A stretch of 64,000 nucleotides of DNA, from assembly GCF_000695095.2 (NCBI RefSeq), contig NZ_CP011454.1, positions 434,001-498,000 on the forward strand, in the 5' to 3' direction. Under the pieces are notes generated by a model, which saw only the letters and a program-made list of their open reading frames with translations, ran no database searches and was not told the origin of the DNA. The position numbers and the translations under genes are program-made. Each line of letters opens with the position of its first letter. Position 1 is the stretch's first letter. This document shows positions 34,405-42,607 of the stretch, one piece after another. This stretch comes from Gemmatimonas phototrophica (GTDB taxonomy: Bacteria; Gemmatimonadota; Gemmatimonadetes; Gemmatimonadales; Gemmatimonadaceae).

Positions 34405-37022
34405 GCGCCGCCGCCGATCGCCTCGCCGCCGCCCTGGCCGACCGCTACCGCATCGAGCGTGAACTCGGGGCCGGCGGCATGGCCACCGTCTATCTCGCTG
34501 CGGACCTCAAGCACGAGCGGAAGGTGGCCATCAAGGTCCTCAAGCCCGAACTCGCGGCGGTACTGGGCGCCGAGCGGTTCGTGCAGGAAATCAAGACCAC
34601 GGCCGCGCTCTCGCATCCGCACATTTTGCCGCTCTTCGACAGCGGCGAGGCCGGCGGCTTTCTGTACTACGTCATGCCCTATATCCAGGGGGAGACGATT
34701 CGTGAGACGCTGAATCGCGAGACGCAGTTGGGGGTGGATGATGCCGTGCGCATCACGCGCGAAATTGCCGACGCGTTGGATTATGCGCATCGGGCCGGCG
34801 TGATTCACCGCGACATCAAGCCCGAAAACATCCTGCTGCACGACGGTCGTGCAATGGTGATGGACTTCGGGATCGCACTGGCCGTGAGCGCCGCGGCCGG
34901 CGGGCGCATGACGGAGACGGGATTGAGTCTCGGCACGCCGCACTACATGAGCCCCGAGCAGGCCACTGCGGAGAAAGAAATCTCCGGGCGCAGCGATGTG
35001 TACTCGCTGGCGAGTGTGTTGTACGAAATGCTGGCCGGTCAGCCGCCGCATCTGGGCGGCAGCGCGCAGCAGATCATCATGAAGATCATCACCGAGCCGG
35101 CGGCGCCGGTGACCGCCTACCGAAAGACCGTGCCGCCGTATGTGGCCGCCGCGGTGGGGAAAGCGCTGGAGAAACTGCCCGCGGATCGGTTTGCGAGCGC
35201 CAAGGAATTCGGTGCGGCCCTGAACGACCGCAGTTTCACCACGGCCATGACGGCCGCGTCTGCGTCGGGTAGGTCGCCGCAGCGCGACAAACGCTTCCTG
35301 ATCGCGTCGGTGGTGGCGGCCGTCGCCCTGATGGCCGCCGTGGCCGGCTGGTTGCGACCGCGCGCGACGCCGGTCGTCTCGCGGTTCAGCGTGGCGCTGA
35401 CGGAAGCGCCGATTGCCGAGGGAGGTTCGCCCGGCAGCCGGGCGACCCTGTCACCCGACGGGCGCACATTGGCGTGGGTGAGTGGCGAGGGCACGGACGC
35501 CCGCCTCTGGGTGCGGCCATTGGACCAACGGCGCGGCACGGCGCTCGCAGGGACAGAGGGGGCCGGTGATCCGTCTTTCTCCCCCGACGGCAAGCGCATC
35601 GCATTCACGTCCGGCACGACAAAACGCTCGCTGCGCGTCGTGCCCGTAGGAGGCGGTCCGGTCCTCGTGCTGACCGATTCCCTGGTGGGTCCGGCCGGGG
35701 TAAGCTGGGCCGACGATGGCTACATCTACTACGACGGCAATCTTCAGGGCGACGGCCTCGCGCGGATTCGCGAGACAGGCGGCAGTCCGGAAATTGCGAC
35801 GGTTCGCGACACCAGCCGGAAAGAGGTGGCACATTATCGGCCCTCGGCGTTGCCCGGTGGCCGCGGTGTGCTCTTCTTCGCGCTGGGTGTACGGTCGGTC
35901 GGTGTGCTCGATGCGAGAACGGGGAAGCACAAAATGATCACCCGCGCGGAGGCTGCACTCTACGTCGAGACCGGTCATCTGCTGACGGTCACCACGGATG
36001 GCTCCCTCCTCGCGACGCCGTTCGACCTCGAGCGCCTGGAGTTGCGTGGAGAGCCCATTCTGTTGGCGGGTGGGCTTCTCAAGCGTGGCAATACCATCGA
36101 TTTCGCCGTGGCGCGTGACGGGACGCTCCTGTACGCCGAGGGAGCGGATCAAACCGCAGCGAGCGAGTTGGTGTGGATCACGCGATCCGGTGTGGTGACC
36201 GCCGTGGATTCTTCGTGGCGTGGCACCTTTTTCAGCCCGGAGGTCTCGCCGGACGGGCGCTTCGTGGCCGTGGGGATGGGTGCTGCCAGCGGATCAACCG
36301 TGGTCGTCAAGCGACTCGATCGCGGTGCCGAGATCCGTGCGGCGCAGGGCACGTGGTCCACGTGGATGCCAGACAGTCGGAATCTGTTGATCTGGGGATC
36401 TGCACCGGGAGGAAGCAGCATCGGCATCGTGCCGGCGGATGGCAGCAAGCCACCGCAGTGGCTCGGTATCGATGGCCGCTTCCCGCGTGCCTCGCCCGAC
36501 GGGGCGTGGATTGTTTATACGACCCGACCGAACCGGGTGGTGGCGCGTCGGCTGACCGGCGATACAAGCCAAGTTGTCCTGGCGTCCGAACAAGGAACCA
36601 TCACGTTTGCTCCGGTGCTTTCACCCGACGGTCGTTGGTTGGCCTATGTCTCGCGGGACAATGGCGAACAGCTGTTCGTGCGACCGTTTCCCGACGCCGG
36701 CTCCGCCAGGTACGCCGTCGCCAGCACCAGCCGCATCAGCCAGCTCCCGTTCTGGTCGCCGAATGGGCGTGAGCTGTTCTGGGCTGGCGCCGACGGCAAG
36801 CTGATGCGCGTGTCCCTGGCGCCGGGCGCGGCGTTCGAGCCCAGCGTGGCGGAGCCGGTGTTCACCACGCCGCCAATGCTGTTTTCGGGCGGCGGGGTCA
36901 CGATGGCGCCCGACGGCCGGTTCCTGGCGGTGCGAACGGCGGGTGGTGAAGCGGACAGGCCGGACGAATTGGTGCTGGTACAGGGGTTTTTTGAGGAGCT
37001 GAAGCGGGTGCGTCCGCAGTAG
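34401..37022 (+). CDS. Kinase 9: membrane Ser/Thr kinase with PD40/TolB beta-propeller
   Basis: The 873-residue product starts at ATG 34401 inside the kinase 8 stop, so translation is coupled. Kinase domain (LGAGGMATVYL, VAIKVLKPEL, HRDIKPENILL, DFGIALAV, MSPEQ), membrane helix at about 299-318, then a PD40 propeller (TLSPDGRTLAWVS, FSPDGKRIAFTS, EVSPDGRFVAVGM, LSPDGRWLAYVS, WSPNGRELFWAG). It is the last gene before the sulfur-oxidation cluster; 172 nt of non-coding DNA follow, holding a hairpin and the putative ArsR site. Confidence 0.95.
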   Translation: MSAAADRLAAALADRYRIERELGAGGMATVYLAADLKHERKVAIKVLKPELAAVLGAERFVQEIKTTAALSHPHILPLFDSGEAGGFLYYVMPYIQGETIRETLNRETQLGVDDAVRITREIADALDYAHRAGVIHRDIKPENILLHDGRAMVMDFGIALAVSAAAGGRMTETGLSLGTPHYMSPEQATAEKEISGRSDVYSLASVLYEMLAGQPPHLGGSAQQIIMKIITEPAAPVTAYRKTVPPYVAAAVGKALEKLPADRFASAKEFGAALNDRSFTTAMTAASASGRSPQRDKRFLIASVVAAVALMAAVAGWLRPRATPVVSRFSVALTEAPIAEGGSPGSRATLSPDGRTLAWVSGEGTDARLWVRPLDQRRGTALAGTEGAGDPSFSPDGKRIAFTSGTTKRSLRVVPVGGGPVLVLTDSLVGPAGVSWADDGYIYYDGNLQGDGLARIRETGGSPEIATVRDTSRKEVAHYRPSALPGGRGVLFFALGVRSVGVLDARTGKHKMITRAEAALYVETGHLLTVTTDGSLLATPFDLERLELRGEPILLAGGLLKRGNTIDFAVARDGTLLYAEGADQTAASELVWITRSGVVTAVDSSWRGTFFSPEVSPDGRFVAVGMGAASGSTVVVKRLDRGAEIRAAQGTWSTWMPDSRNLLIWGSAPGGSSIGIVPADGSKPPQWLGIDGRFPRASPDGAWIVYTTRPNRVVARRLTGDTSQVVLASEQGTITFAPVLSPDGRWLAYVSRDNGEQLFVRPFPDAGSARYAVASTSRISQLPFWSPNGRELFWAGADGKLMRVSLAPGAAFEPSVAEPVFTTPPMLFSGGGVTMAPDGRFLAVRTAGGEADRPDELVLVQGFFEELKRVRPQ
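34464..34561 (+). repeat. 98-nt tract shared almost exactly with kinase 8 (31912-32009)
   Basis: Second copy of the near-identical segment described at 31912. The next codons already differ at several synonymous positions (for example CGC/CGG, GAG/GAA, ACG/ACC), marking a sharp right border. Confidence 0.75.
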
Positions 37023-37090
37023 GCGGCGGGCGCAGGTCCATTCGGATTCTCAGGCGCGTGCCAGTTTCGCGGCCGCTCGTCGCTCTCTCG

Positions 37091-37110
37091 CTTGCCCAAG
37101 GTTGGGCGAG
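37091..37110. terminator. Inverted repeat after kinase 9
   Basis: CTTGCCCAA-GG-TTGGGCGAG is a 9-bp inverted repeat with one G-T type mismatch, located 68 nt after kinase 9 and 12 nt before the ArsR-like site. It could end the kinase 8-9 message or bind a regulator. There is no U-run after it. Confidence 0.35.
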
Positions 37111-37121
37111 CATATTACTAT

Positions 37122-37138
37122 ATTCTAGTATAGAGAAT
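37122..37138. promoter_or_regulatory. Putative ArsR-family operator before the sulfur-oxidation operon
   Basis: ATTCT-N7-AGAAT lies within a CTATA-TTCTAG-TATAG repeat, in an AT-rich island of otherwise GC-rich DNA 56 nt before the cytochrome gene. The string TATTCT followed by TATAGAGAAT recurs, with one extra base, at 43685-43703 next to the arsR-like gene. Sulfide- or persulfide-sensing ArsR repressors (SqrR/BigR type) are known to bind ATTC...GAAT dyads; the match to that site is approximate. Confidence 0.6.
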
Positions 37139-37194
37139 CTCCCGCCTTTCTCCTCCGCTCCCTCCCCGCCTCACTCCCCCGAGCAGGAGTCCAT

Positions 37195-38157
37195 ATGCGC
37201 GTTCCATCCCTGTCACTGTTTGCCCTCACGACGTTGATCGTGGGCTGCGGCGAGGCCTCGGCGCCTGCCGATGCCAACAAGACCGACACCAAGGCTGACG
37301 CCAAGGCGGTGGTCTTTACCGAGTCGGCCTGGAAGCCGCCGCTTGAAGCCGATATCCCCGCGGATTCAATGGGGGCTTCCATCAAGCGTGGTCTCTATCT
37401 CCTGCGCTTCACGCCGGAGAGCCTCCCGAACTACGCGACCTCGAACCTCCGCTGTACCAGCTGCCATCAGCAAGATGGCCTCAAGCTTGAGGCCGCGCCG
37501 CTGACCGGTTCCCACGCGCGGTTTCCCAAGTACATGCCGCGCTCGGGCACGGTCATCGCGCTTGCTGACCGTGTGAACTACTGCTTCACCCGCTCGCTCG
37601 CCGGCAATGCCATCCCCGCTGAGAGCCGCGAGATGACCGACATCCTCGCGTACCTCGCCTTTATCTCCAAGGATATCCCAGTGGGCGTCAAGATCGCCGG
37701 GGCCGACGGGATTCTGTCGATGAAGGACACGCTCGTGGGTGATGTTGCCCGGGGTGAGGCGCTTTTCACCGCCAAGACCTGTGTGACCTGCCACGGCGCC
37801 AATGGTGAGGGGAACGGTCCCATTCCTGCCCTGTGGGGGGCCAAGTCGTACTCGGTGGGTGCCTCCATGACGCGCCACGAGCGGGCGGCCAGCTTCATCA
37901 TGCACAACATGCCGCAAACGGCACCGGGATCGCTCACCCCGCAGGAAGCGTTCGACCTCTCGGCGTACATCAATTCCCATCCGCGCCCAGACTCGCCCGG
38001 CAAGGAGAACGACTGGCCAATGGGCGGCGCCCCCGCCGACGTGCCGTACAACACGGCGGGGCACAAAGCCTTCAATCCGCCGCCGCTCCTCCCGCGCGCC
38101 AATCCGCGCGGCGCGCTGGTGCCGAATCCGCCGGTTGTCGGCCGCGGTGGTCGCTGA
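37195..38157 (+). CDS. tsdA: Dihaem c-type cytochrome, thiosulfate dehydrogenase (TsdA)-like
   Basis: TsdA couples two thiosulfates to tetrathionate in the periplasm. The 320-residue product is a predicted lipoprotein (LTTLIVGC, cysteine at residue 18). Haem motifs are C87TSCH91 and C196VTCH200. C130 in RVNYCFTRSLAGNAIP occupies the place of the unusual cysteine axial ligand that defines TsdA, 39 residues after H91. The flanks also fit: GSHARFPKYMPRSG, SREMTDILAYLAFI and FIMHNMPQTAPGSLTPQEAFD. First gene of the operon with soxC, soxD-like and yeeE/yedE. A role as an electron-transfer subunit for SoxC instead is possible. Confidence 0.82.
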   Translation: MRVPSLSLFALTTLIVGCGEASAPADANKTDTKADAKAVVFTESAWKPPLEADIPADSMGASIKRGLYLLRFTPESLPNYATSNLRCTSCHQQDGLKLEAAPLTGSHARFPKYMPRSGTVIALADRVNYCFTRSLAGNAIPAESREMTDILAYLAFISKDIPVGVKIAGADGILSMKDTLVGDVARGEALFTAKTCVTCHGANGEGNGPIPALWGAKSYSVGASMTRHERAASFIMHNMPQTAPGSLTPQEAFDLSAYINSHPRPDSPGKENDWPMGGAPADVPYNTAGHKAFNPPPLLPRANPRGALVPNPPVVGRGGR

Positions 38158-38165
38158 CGGTTCCC

Positions 38166-39452
38166 ATGATCGATACGCCCGATTCCACTGACGCCGCTGA
38201 GGCGGCGTCGCCGGCGCTCACGCGCCGCGATCTCCTCGCTGGCGCGGTGGGTACCCTTGGGGGGGCCATGCTCGCCGGACTTCCCGCAGTCCTCGGTGCG
38301 CAGCAAGCCGTGGCGCCCGCGGCGCCTGCCGTACCCACCGACGCCACCAAGCTGCAGGGTGCGCCCACCTCGCCGCTCGGTGAGCGAAGCCCCTTTGAGA
38401 CGCCCAAGCGCGGTCCCACCGGCGCCACTACGGGCTCGTCGCTTACGCCGCTGCAGGATCTCACCGGCAACATCACGCCGAGTGACCTGCACTTTGAGCG
38501 CCATCACGCCGGTATCCCCGCACTCGATCCCGAGCGTCATACACTCACCATTCACGGGCTCGTCGAGCGGCCGCTCACCTTTTCGGTCGCCGACATCAAG
38601 CGCTTCCCGCAGGTGGTGCGCACGCACTTCGTCGAATGCTCCGGCAACGGGCGCGCCGCCTACCGTGCGCCCAAGCCGGAGATGACGGCGCAGCAGGTCG
38701 CCGGCATGATCAGCACGACCGAGTTCACCGGCGTGACACTCGCCACGCTCTTTCGCGAGTGCGGCGTGAAGCCCGAGGCCAAGTGGTTCCTCGCCGAAGG
38801 GGGAGATGCCTGTGTGATGACGCGCTCGGTGCCCATCGAAAAGGCCTGGGACGACGCACTCATCGTCTGGGCACAGAATGGTGAACCCCTGCGCCCCGCA
38901 CAGGGCTATCCGCTCCGCCTCGTGCTGCCGGGATGGGAAGGGAACATCAACATCAAGTGGGTGCGCCGCCTCGAACTCGGTACACAACCGTGGATGACGC
39001 GGTGGGAAACGTCGAAGTACACGGACCCGCTGCCGAACAAGACCGCGCGTCGCTTCACCTTTGAGTGCGACGTGAAGTCCATCATCACCAGTCCCACCGT
39101 TTCCGACCGCGTATCGGCGAAGGGGTGGCACACCGTCTCCGGTCTCGCCTGGAGTGGCCGCGGCCGCGTCCAACGGGTGGAGGTGAGCGTCGATGGTGGC
39201 ACGACCTGGACCGACGCGCAGCTGCTTGGCGAGCCGCAGTCGAAGTCGACGGTACGCTTTCAGCACATGTGGGAGTTCTCAGGGCGCGAGAGCGTGTTGC
39301 TCAGCCGAGCTACTGACGATGCCGGCTACACGCAGCCTACGCGCGCCGCCGTGATCACCGCGCGCGGCCTCGGCACTGACTACCACTTCAATCAGATCGT
39401 GGGGTGGAAGGTGGTTGGAGACGGCACCGTCACGTTCCACGGGGAGACCTGA
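38166..39452 (+). CDS. soxC: Sulfane/sulfite dehydrogenase molybdopterin subunit SoxC
   Basis: The 428-residue molybdoenzyme starts at ATG 38166, 8 nt after the cytochrome gene; the frame is open further upstream only as overlap. It has a twin-arginine signal (T-R20-R21-DLLAG), consistent with export after cofactor insertion. The sulfite-oxidase-type Moco domain carries the cysteine ligand C158 in HFVECSGNGR, followed by LLPGW-like LVLPGWEGNINIKWVRRLE and a C-terminal dimerisation domain (GLAWSGRGRVQRVEVSVDGG). The blocks ITPSDLHFERHHAGIP and DIKRFP point to SoxC rather than SorA. SoxCD oxidises SoxY-bound sulfane sulfur; no soxYZ is in the window, so its substrate here is uncertain. Confidence 0.92.
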   Translation: MIDTPDSTDAAEAASPALTRRDLLAGAVGTLGGAMLAGLPAVLGAQQAVAPAAPAVPTDATKLQGAPTSPLGERSPFETPKRGPTGATTGSSLTPLQDLTGNITPSDLHFERHHAGIPALDPERHTLTIHGLVERPLTFSVADIKRFPQVVRTHFVECSGNGRAAYRAPKPEMTAQQVAGMISTTEFTGVTLATLFRECGVKPEAKWFLAEGGDACVMTRSVPIEKAWDDALIVWAQNGEPLRPAQGYPLRLVLPGWEGNINIKWVRRLELGTQPWMTRWETSKYTDPLPNKTARRFTFECDVKSIITSPTVSDRVSAKGWHTVSGLAWSGRGRVQRVEVSVDGGTTWTDAQLLGEPQSKSTVRFQHMWEFSGRESVLLSRATDDAGYTQPTRAAVITARGLGTDYHFNQIVGWKVVGDGTVTFHGET

Positions 39453-39454
39453 GT

Positions 39455-40030
39455 ATGCGCTCGCTTGTGATCTTGGGACTCGTCGCGGGTCTCGCCGCCT
39501 GTGGCTCGAAACCGGCAGACAATGCGCCCGCGCAAGGCACGCGCTACGGCCTCGGCACGCCGGCAAGCGACTCGCTCATCCGTGCGATGGACATCGACAT
39601 CGGCCCCGATGGCGCTGGTCTCCCGGTAGGACAGGGGACCGTGGCCGACGGCGGCACCCTGTATCAGGCGCAGTGCGCCATGTGCCACGGTGCCAAGGGC
39701 GAAGGGATGGAGCCTGCCTTTCCCCGCCTGCTCGGCCGCGTTCCCGCTGCCGAGGACTTCACCTTCTCGAGCGATCCCAAGCTGCCGCACACCATCGGCA
39801 ACTACTGGTCGCACGCGACGACGCTGTTTGACTACATCCGCCGGGCGATGCCGCACACCAAGCCCGGCTCACTCTCCGACGACCAGGTGTATGCCTTGAC
39901 GGCCTACCTGCTGGCCATGGATGACGTGATTGCGGATGACGCTACTCTCGATGCGGCCGCGCTGCGTGCCGTAAAGATGCCATATGCTGACCGGTTCGTC
40001 GCGGACGACCGCGCCCCCGGCAAGCCGTAG
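39455..40030 (+). CDS. Monohaem cytochrome c, short lipoprotein SoxD-like subunit
   Basis: The 191-residue predicted lipoprotein (GLAAC16) has a single haem motif C74AMCH78 and a likely methionine ligand in RRAMPHTKPGSL. The preceding block DIDIGPDGAGLPVGQGTVADGG, which I read in two halves as DIDIGPDGAGLPVG and QGTVADGG, and the position right after soxC (ATG 2 nt after the stop) are typical of SoxD. Usual SoxD proteins are longer, often 330-380 residues, so this is a minimal membrane-anchored form. It should accept electrons from SoxC. A SorB-type sulfite dehydrogenase subunit is the alternative. Confidence 0.8.
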   Translation: MRSLVILGLVAGLAACGSKPADNAPAQGTRYGLGTPASDSLIRAMDIDIGPDGAGLPVGQGTVADGGTLYQAQCAMCHGAKGEGMEPAFPRLLGRVPAAEDFTFSSDPKLPHTIGNYWSHATTLFDYIRRAMPHTKPGSLSDDQVYALTAYLLAMDDVIADDATLDAAALRAVKMPYADRFVADDRAPGKP

Positions 40031-40056
40031 TCCTTCCTCCAACGTTGGAGCATTTC

Positions 40057-40614
40057 ATGTCGCTTTCCGCTTCTCCCACGCTCGCGCCGGACAATCCGGT
40101 GCCCATGCTCGAGGCGCCCAGGACGCCCTGGGTGTTCTACGGGATTCTCTTCGGGATTCTCGGCGCCGCTTCCATCATCGTGTGGGGACCCATCGGCGTC
40201 TCTGGCACCTATCCGCGGTTCATCGGTGCGATCACGGAACTCTTCAATCCGGCGTACGCGGAGTCCAACCCCTACCTGAAGAAGATGGGGTCGCTGATGA
40301 AGCCCGAGACCTTCATCGTGCTCGGCCTGCTGATCGGCGGGTTCCTCGGGGCCCGCGCCAACAAGGAAAAGACGCCGGCGTGCGAGATGGCGCATCCTGG
40401 AGAAACCACCAAGGCCAAGCGTTATCGTGATGCCTTCATCGGCGGGTTCCTCATCGTCTTTGGCGCCCGTATCGCTGGCGGGTGCACCAGCGGTCACATC
40501 ATCTCCGGCATTACCCAGTTGTCAGTGAGCGGGTTCATCTTCGCCATCGGTGTCTTCGCCTCCGGCATCATGTCAGCGAAGATGCTCAACAGCCGCCGCG
40601 CGGCAGGAGCCTGA
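40057..40614 (+). CDS. YeeE/YedE family transporter, first half
   Basis: A 185-residue membrane protein with about four helices and the family signature ARIAGGCTSGHIISG. YeeE/YedE proteins such as TsuA import thiosulfate, using conserved cysteines on the path. This gene encodes one half of what is often a single protein; the other half follows 2 nt after the stop. ATG 40057, preceded by TTGGAG, is preferred to the TTG at 40045. A role in moving sulfur compounds for the Sox/Tsd enzymes fits the operon. Confidence 0.9.
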   Translation: MSLSASPTLAPDNPVPMLEAPRTPWVFYGILFGILGAASIIVWGPIGVSGTYPRFIGAITELFNPAYAESNPYLKKMGSLMKPETFIVLGLLIGGFLGARANKEKTPACEMAHPGETTKAKRYRDAFIGGFLIVFGARIAGGCTSGHIISGITQLSVSGFIFAIGVFASGIMSAKMLNSRRAAGA

Positions 40615-40616
40615 TC

Positions 40617-41156
40617 ATGCTCGTTTCGTTCCTTGCCATCCTGATCGGCGTGGCCATGGGCTTCTTTATCCAGCGCGTGAAGGCCTCGAGCCCGGCGATG
40701 ATCGTAAAGAACCTCCGGCTCGAGAACCTGTCGGTCATCAAGTTCATGGCTCTCACCATGGCTGTCGGCATGGTGCTGGTGTACGGCATGTCGCTCGTGG
40801 CGCCGCAGGTCCTGCACTTCGACGTGAAGCCCACTTACGTGCTCGGGGTGCTGCTCGGTGGCCTGGTGTTTGGCGTCGGCTTCGGTGTCGGCGGTTATTG
40901 CCCCGGTACCAGCGTCGTTGGCATCGGTGAAGGGCGCAAGGACGCCGTCGTCGCGGTCGTTGGCGGCGTGGTCGGCGCACTCGTCTTCACGCTCGTCTAC
41001 ACGACGCTCATCGATCCGATCGTGAAAGTGGCGAACCTCGGCAAGATCACTCTCGCCGACGTGACCGGCGTCAATCCTTTCGTGATGGCCCTCATCGTGG
41101 CCGCCATCTTCGCGGCCGTGATCAAGATCCTCCCCACCGATGTGCGGAAGGCCTGA
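40617..41156 (+). CDS. YeeE/YedE family transporter, second half
   Basis: The 179-residue membrane protein has about five helices (MLVSFLAILIGVAMGFFIQ at the front) and carries the second signature, VGGYCPGTSVVGIGEGR, with the conserved cysteine. It pairs with the preceding half to complete one transporter; split pairs of this type (YeeE/YedE plus DUF6691-like) are common next to sulfur-oxidation genes. Last gene of the operon; a strong terminator lies 27 nt downstream. Confidence 0.9.
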   Translation: MLVSFLAILIGVAMGFFIQRVKASSPAMIVKNLRLENLSVIKFMALTMAVGMVLVYGMSLVAPQVLHFDVKPTYVLGVLLGGLVFGVGFGVGGYCPGTSVVGIGEGRKDAVVAVVGGVVGALVFTLVYTTLIDPIVKVANLGKITLADVTGVNPFVMALIVAAIFAAVIKILPTDVRKA

Positions 41157-41182
41157 ACGCGACGCGTGACGTGGCGGACAGC

Positions 41183-41220
41183 ACAGAGCCCCCGGCGGAA
41201 CTATCCGCCGGGGGCTCTGT
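41183..41220. terminator. Strong bidirectional terminator
   Basis: A perfect 17-bp stem (ACAGAGCCCCCGGCGGA and its complement) with the loop ACTA, between two convergent operons. It is the strongest hairpin noticed in the window. The flanks are not U-rich, but position and stability support termination for both strands. Confidence 0.8.
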
Positions 41221-41232
41221 GCATCCGTCCGC

Positions 41233-42552
41233 TTACTTGATCGGGCGGAAGGTGAACCCCAGCAGAAGCGAGGTTTCAGAGAGCGAGTTGCTCACCAACG
41301 TGCCGGGGATGGCCTGCGGCCGAAACATCGCGCCCGTGATGGTATTCTCGAGCGCCTTGTAGGCGGCGACGTTCAGCTCCACGCCCTTCGCGATGGCCAC
41401 TCCGACTCCGCCCGTGATGTGGTGTTGCACAACCGCCGGCGCGGCGATGTTGAACATCGACTGCTCGTCGGGAATCGGGTTGCCCGAGTAGTGGTAGCCA
41501 CCACGCAGCGTCACCTTGTTGCTGGCCTTGTACTGGGCGCCCGCGGCAACCACGGTGATGTCCTGCCAGCCGAACCCTTGCACGGAGCCGTCGCCCGCAT
41601 AGCCCTTGGCTTCGAAGCCTTCCGTACTGCCGTAGGTCACGTACTTGGCGTCGAGCCCCATCTGCAGGCGCTCGGTGGGCGCAACCGCGAGTCCCACGCC
41701 ATAGATCGCCGGGACGTCCATGCGGAACGAGACGGTCCGCGCGGTTCCGAAGTTCGGGAGGTTGGGATTTGCGTGCGTCATCTGGAACTTGAAGTCAGTG
41801 AAGATCTGCGGCGATGTGTACGCGAGTCCCATGGTGACCTTGGGCGATACGACGTACTGCAGCCCCACCTGAAAGCCGAAGCCGAACACGGCGTCCGCGG
41901 CGGCCGCCGACGGATAGAAGGAGCGATCATCCTGGGTTCCTGGCCGGTTGTCCGGACCTGGATCGAAGTCCGGCGCCGCGATCGGCATCGGATCCACGGC
42001 CAGCGATTGCCAGTCGATGTTGGCGGCGACACCCAGGCTCAGCTTCTCTCCCGCCTTCCACGCGAGCGCAGGCGAAATCTTGAGCAACTGGAAGTTGGAG
42101 TAGACCTGCCCGAAGCCGTTTGGCCGCGGCATCAGGATGGGGTTGGACGGATCGGCCGCGTAGTTCACGCCGAAGCCGCCGATGCCGAGCCCCGAGAGTC
42201 CGATGACCAGCCCGTTCTCGAGGCGCGTGCTGAACCCGAAGGCCGGAATGGGACTCCAGTCGGAGTCGCTGGTGGTACTCCCGGACATCGTACCGAACGT
42301 GGACGATACGGTGCGATCGGGCTTCAGAAGTTCGAACCCCATCTCGAGATTCGTGCCGTCGAAAGAGGCGAGGCCGGCCGGGTTGGAATAGAAGGCGCCC
42401 AGCAGGCTGGCGTTGGAGGCAATGGCAACGCCGCCGAGCGCGGAATTCACGGCGCCGACGCCGTGCAGGAGGTGTCCATCGGTCGCGTGTGCGGTGCCGG
42501 GCACACTGATCAAAGAAAAGGCCGCGAAGGCCAAAGACCAGGAGTATCGCAT
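41233..42552 (-). CDS. FadL/OMPP1/TodX-family outer-membrane transporter
   Basis: The 439-residue protein starts at ATG 42552 behind a GAGG site; the open frame upstream of it overlaps the next gene. Signal peptide (1-23, ending AHA), then the FadL N-terminal hatch motif (GVGAVNSALGGVAIASNASL and FYSNPAGLASFDG), alternating beta-strands and a C-terminal strand ending in LLLGFTFRPIK. These porins take hydrophobic molecules across the outer membrane. It is the second gene of the minus-strand unit that starts at the ArsR-like site, so it may import or export a hydrophobic sulfur compound; that is inference. Confidence 0.9.
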   Translation of the reverse strand: MRYSWSLAFAAFSLISVPGTAHATDGHLLHGVGAVNSALGGVAIASNASLLGAFYSNPAGLASFDGTNLEMGFELLKPDRTVSSTFGTMSGSTTSDSDWSPIPAFGFSTRLENGLVIGLSGLGIGGFGVNYAADPSNPILMPRPNGFGQVYSNFQLLKISPALAWKAGEKLSLGVAANIDWQSLAVDPMPIAAPDFDPGPDNRPGTQDDRSFYPSAAAADAVFGFGFQVGLQYVVSPKVTMGLAYTSPQIFTDFKFQMTHANPNLPNFGTARTVSFRMDVPAIYGVGLAVAPTERLQMGLDAKYVTYGSTEGFEAKGYAGDGSVQGFGWQDITVVAAGAQYKASNKVTLRGGYHYSGNPIPDEQSMFNIAAPAVVQHHITGGVGVAIAKGVELNVAAYKALENTITGAMFRPQAIPGTLVSNSLSETSLLLGFTFRPIK

Positions 42553-42607
42553 CGTGGGGACCTCGAGAAGAGTTGGAGAAGGTGGTCGGGCAGGGCTACG
42601 GGGAGCA

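Noticed and set aside
1764-37022. Possible pseudokinases among the eleven
   Set aside because: Each has the catalytic lysine, HRD and DFG residues, so none can be called inactive from sequence.
37833-38165. Extension of soxC upstream of ATG 38166
   Set aside because: It lies within the cytochrome gene and would bury the twin-arginine signal far from the N-terminus.
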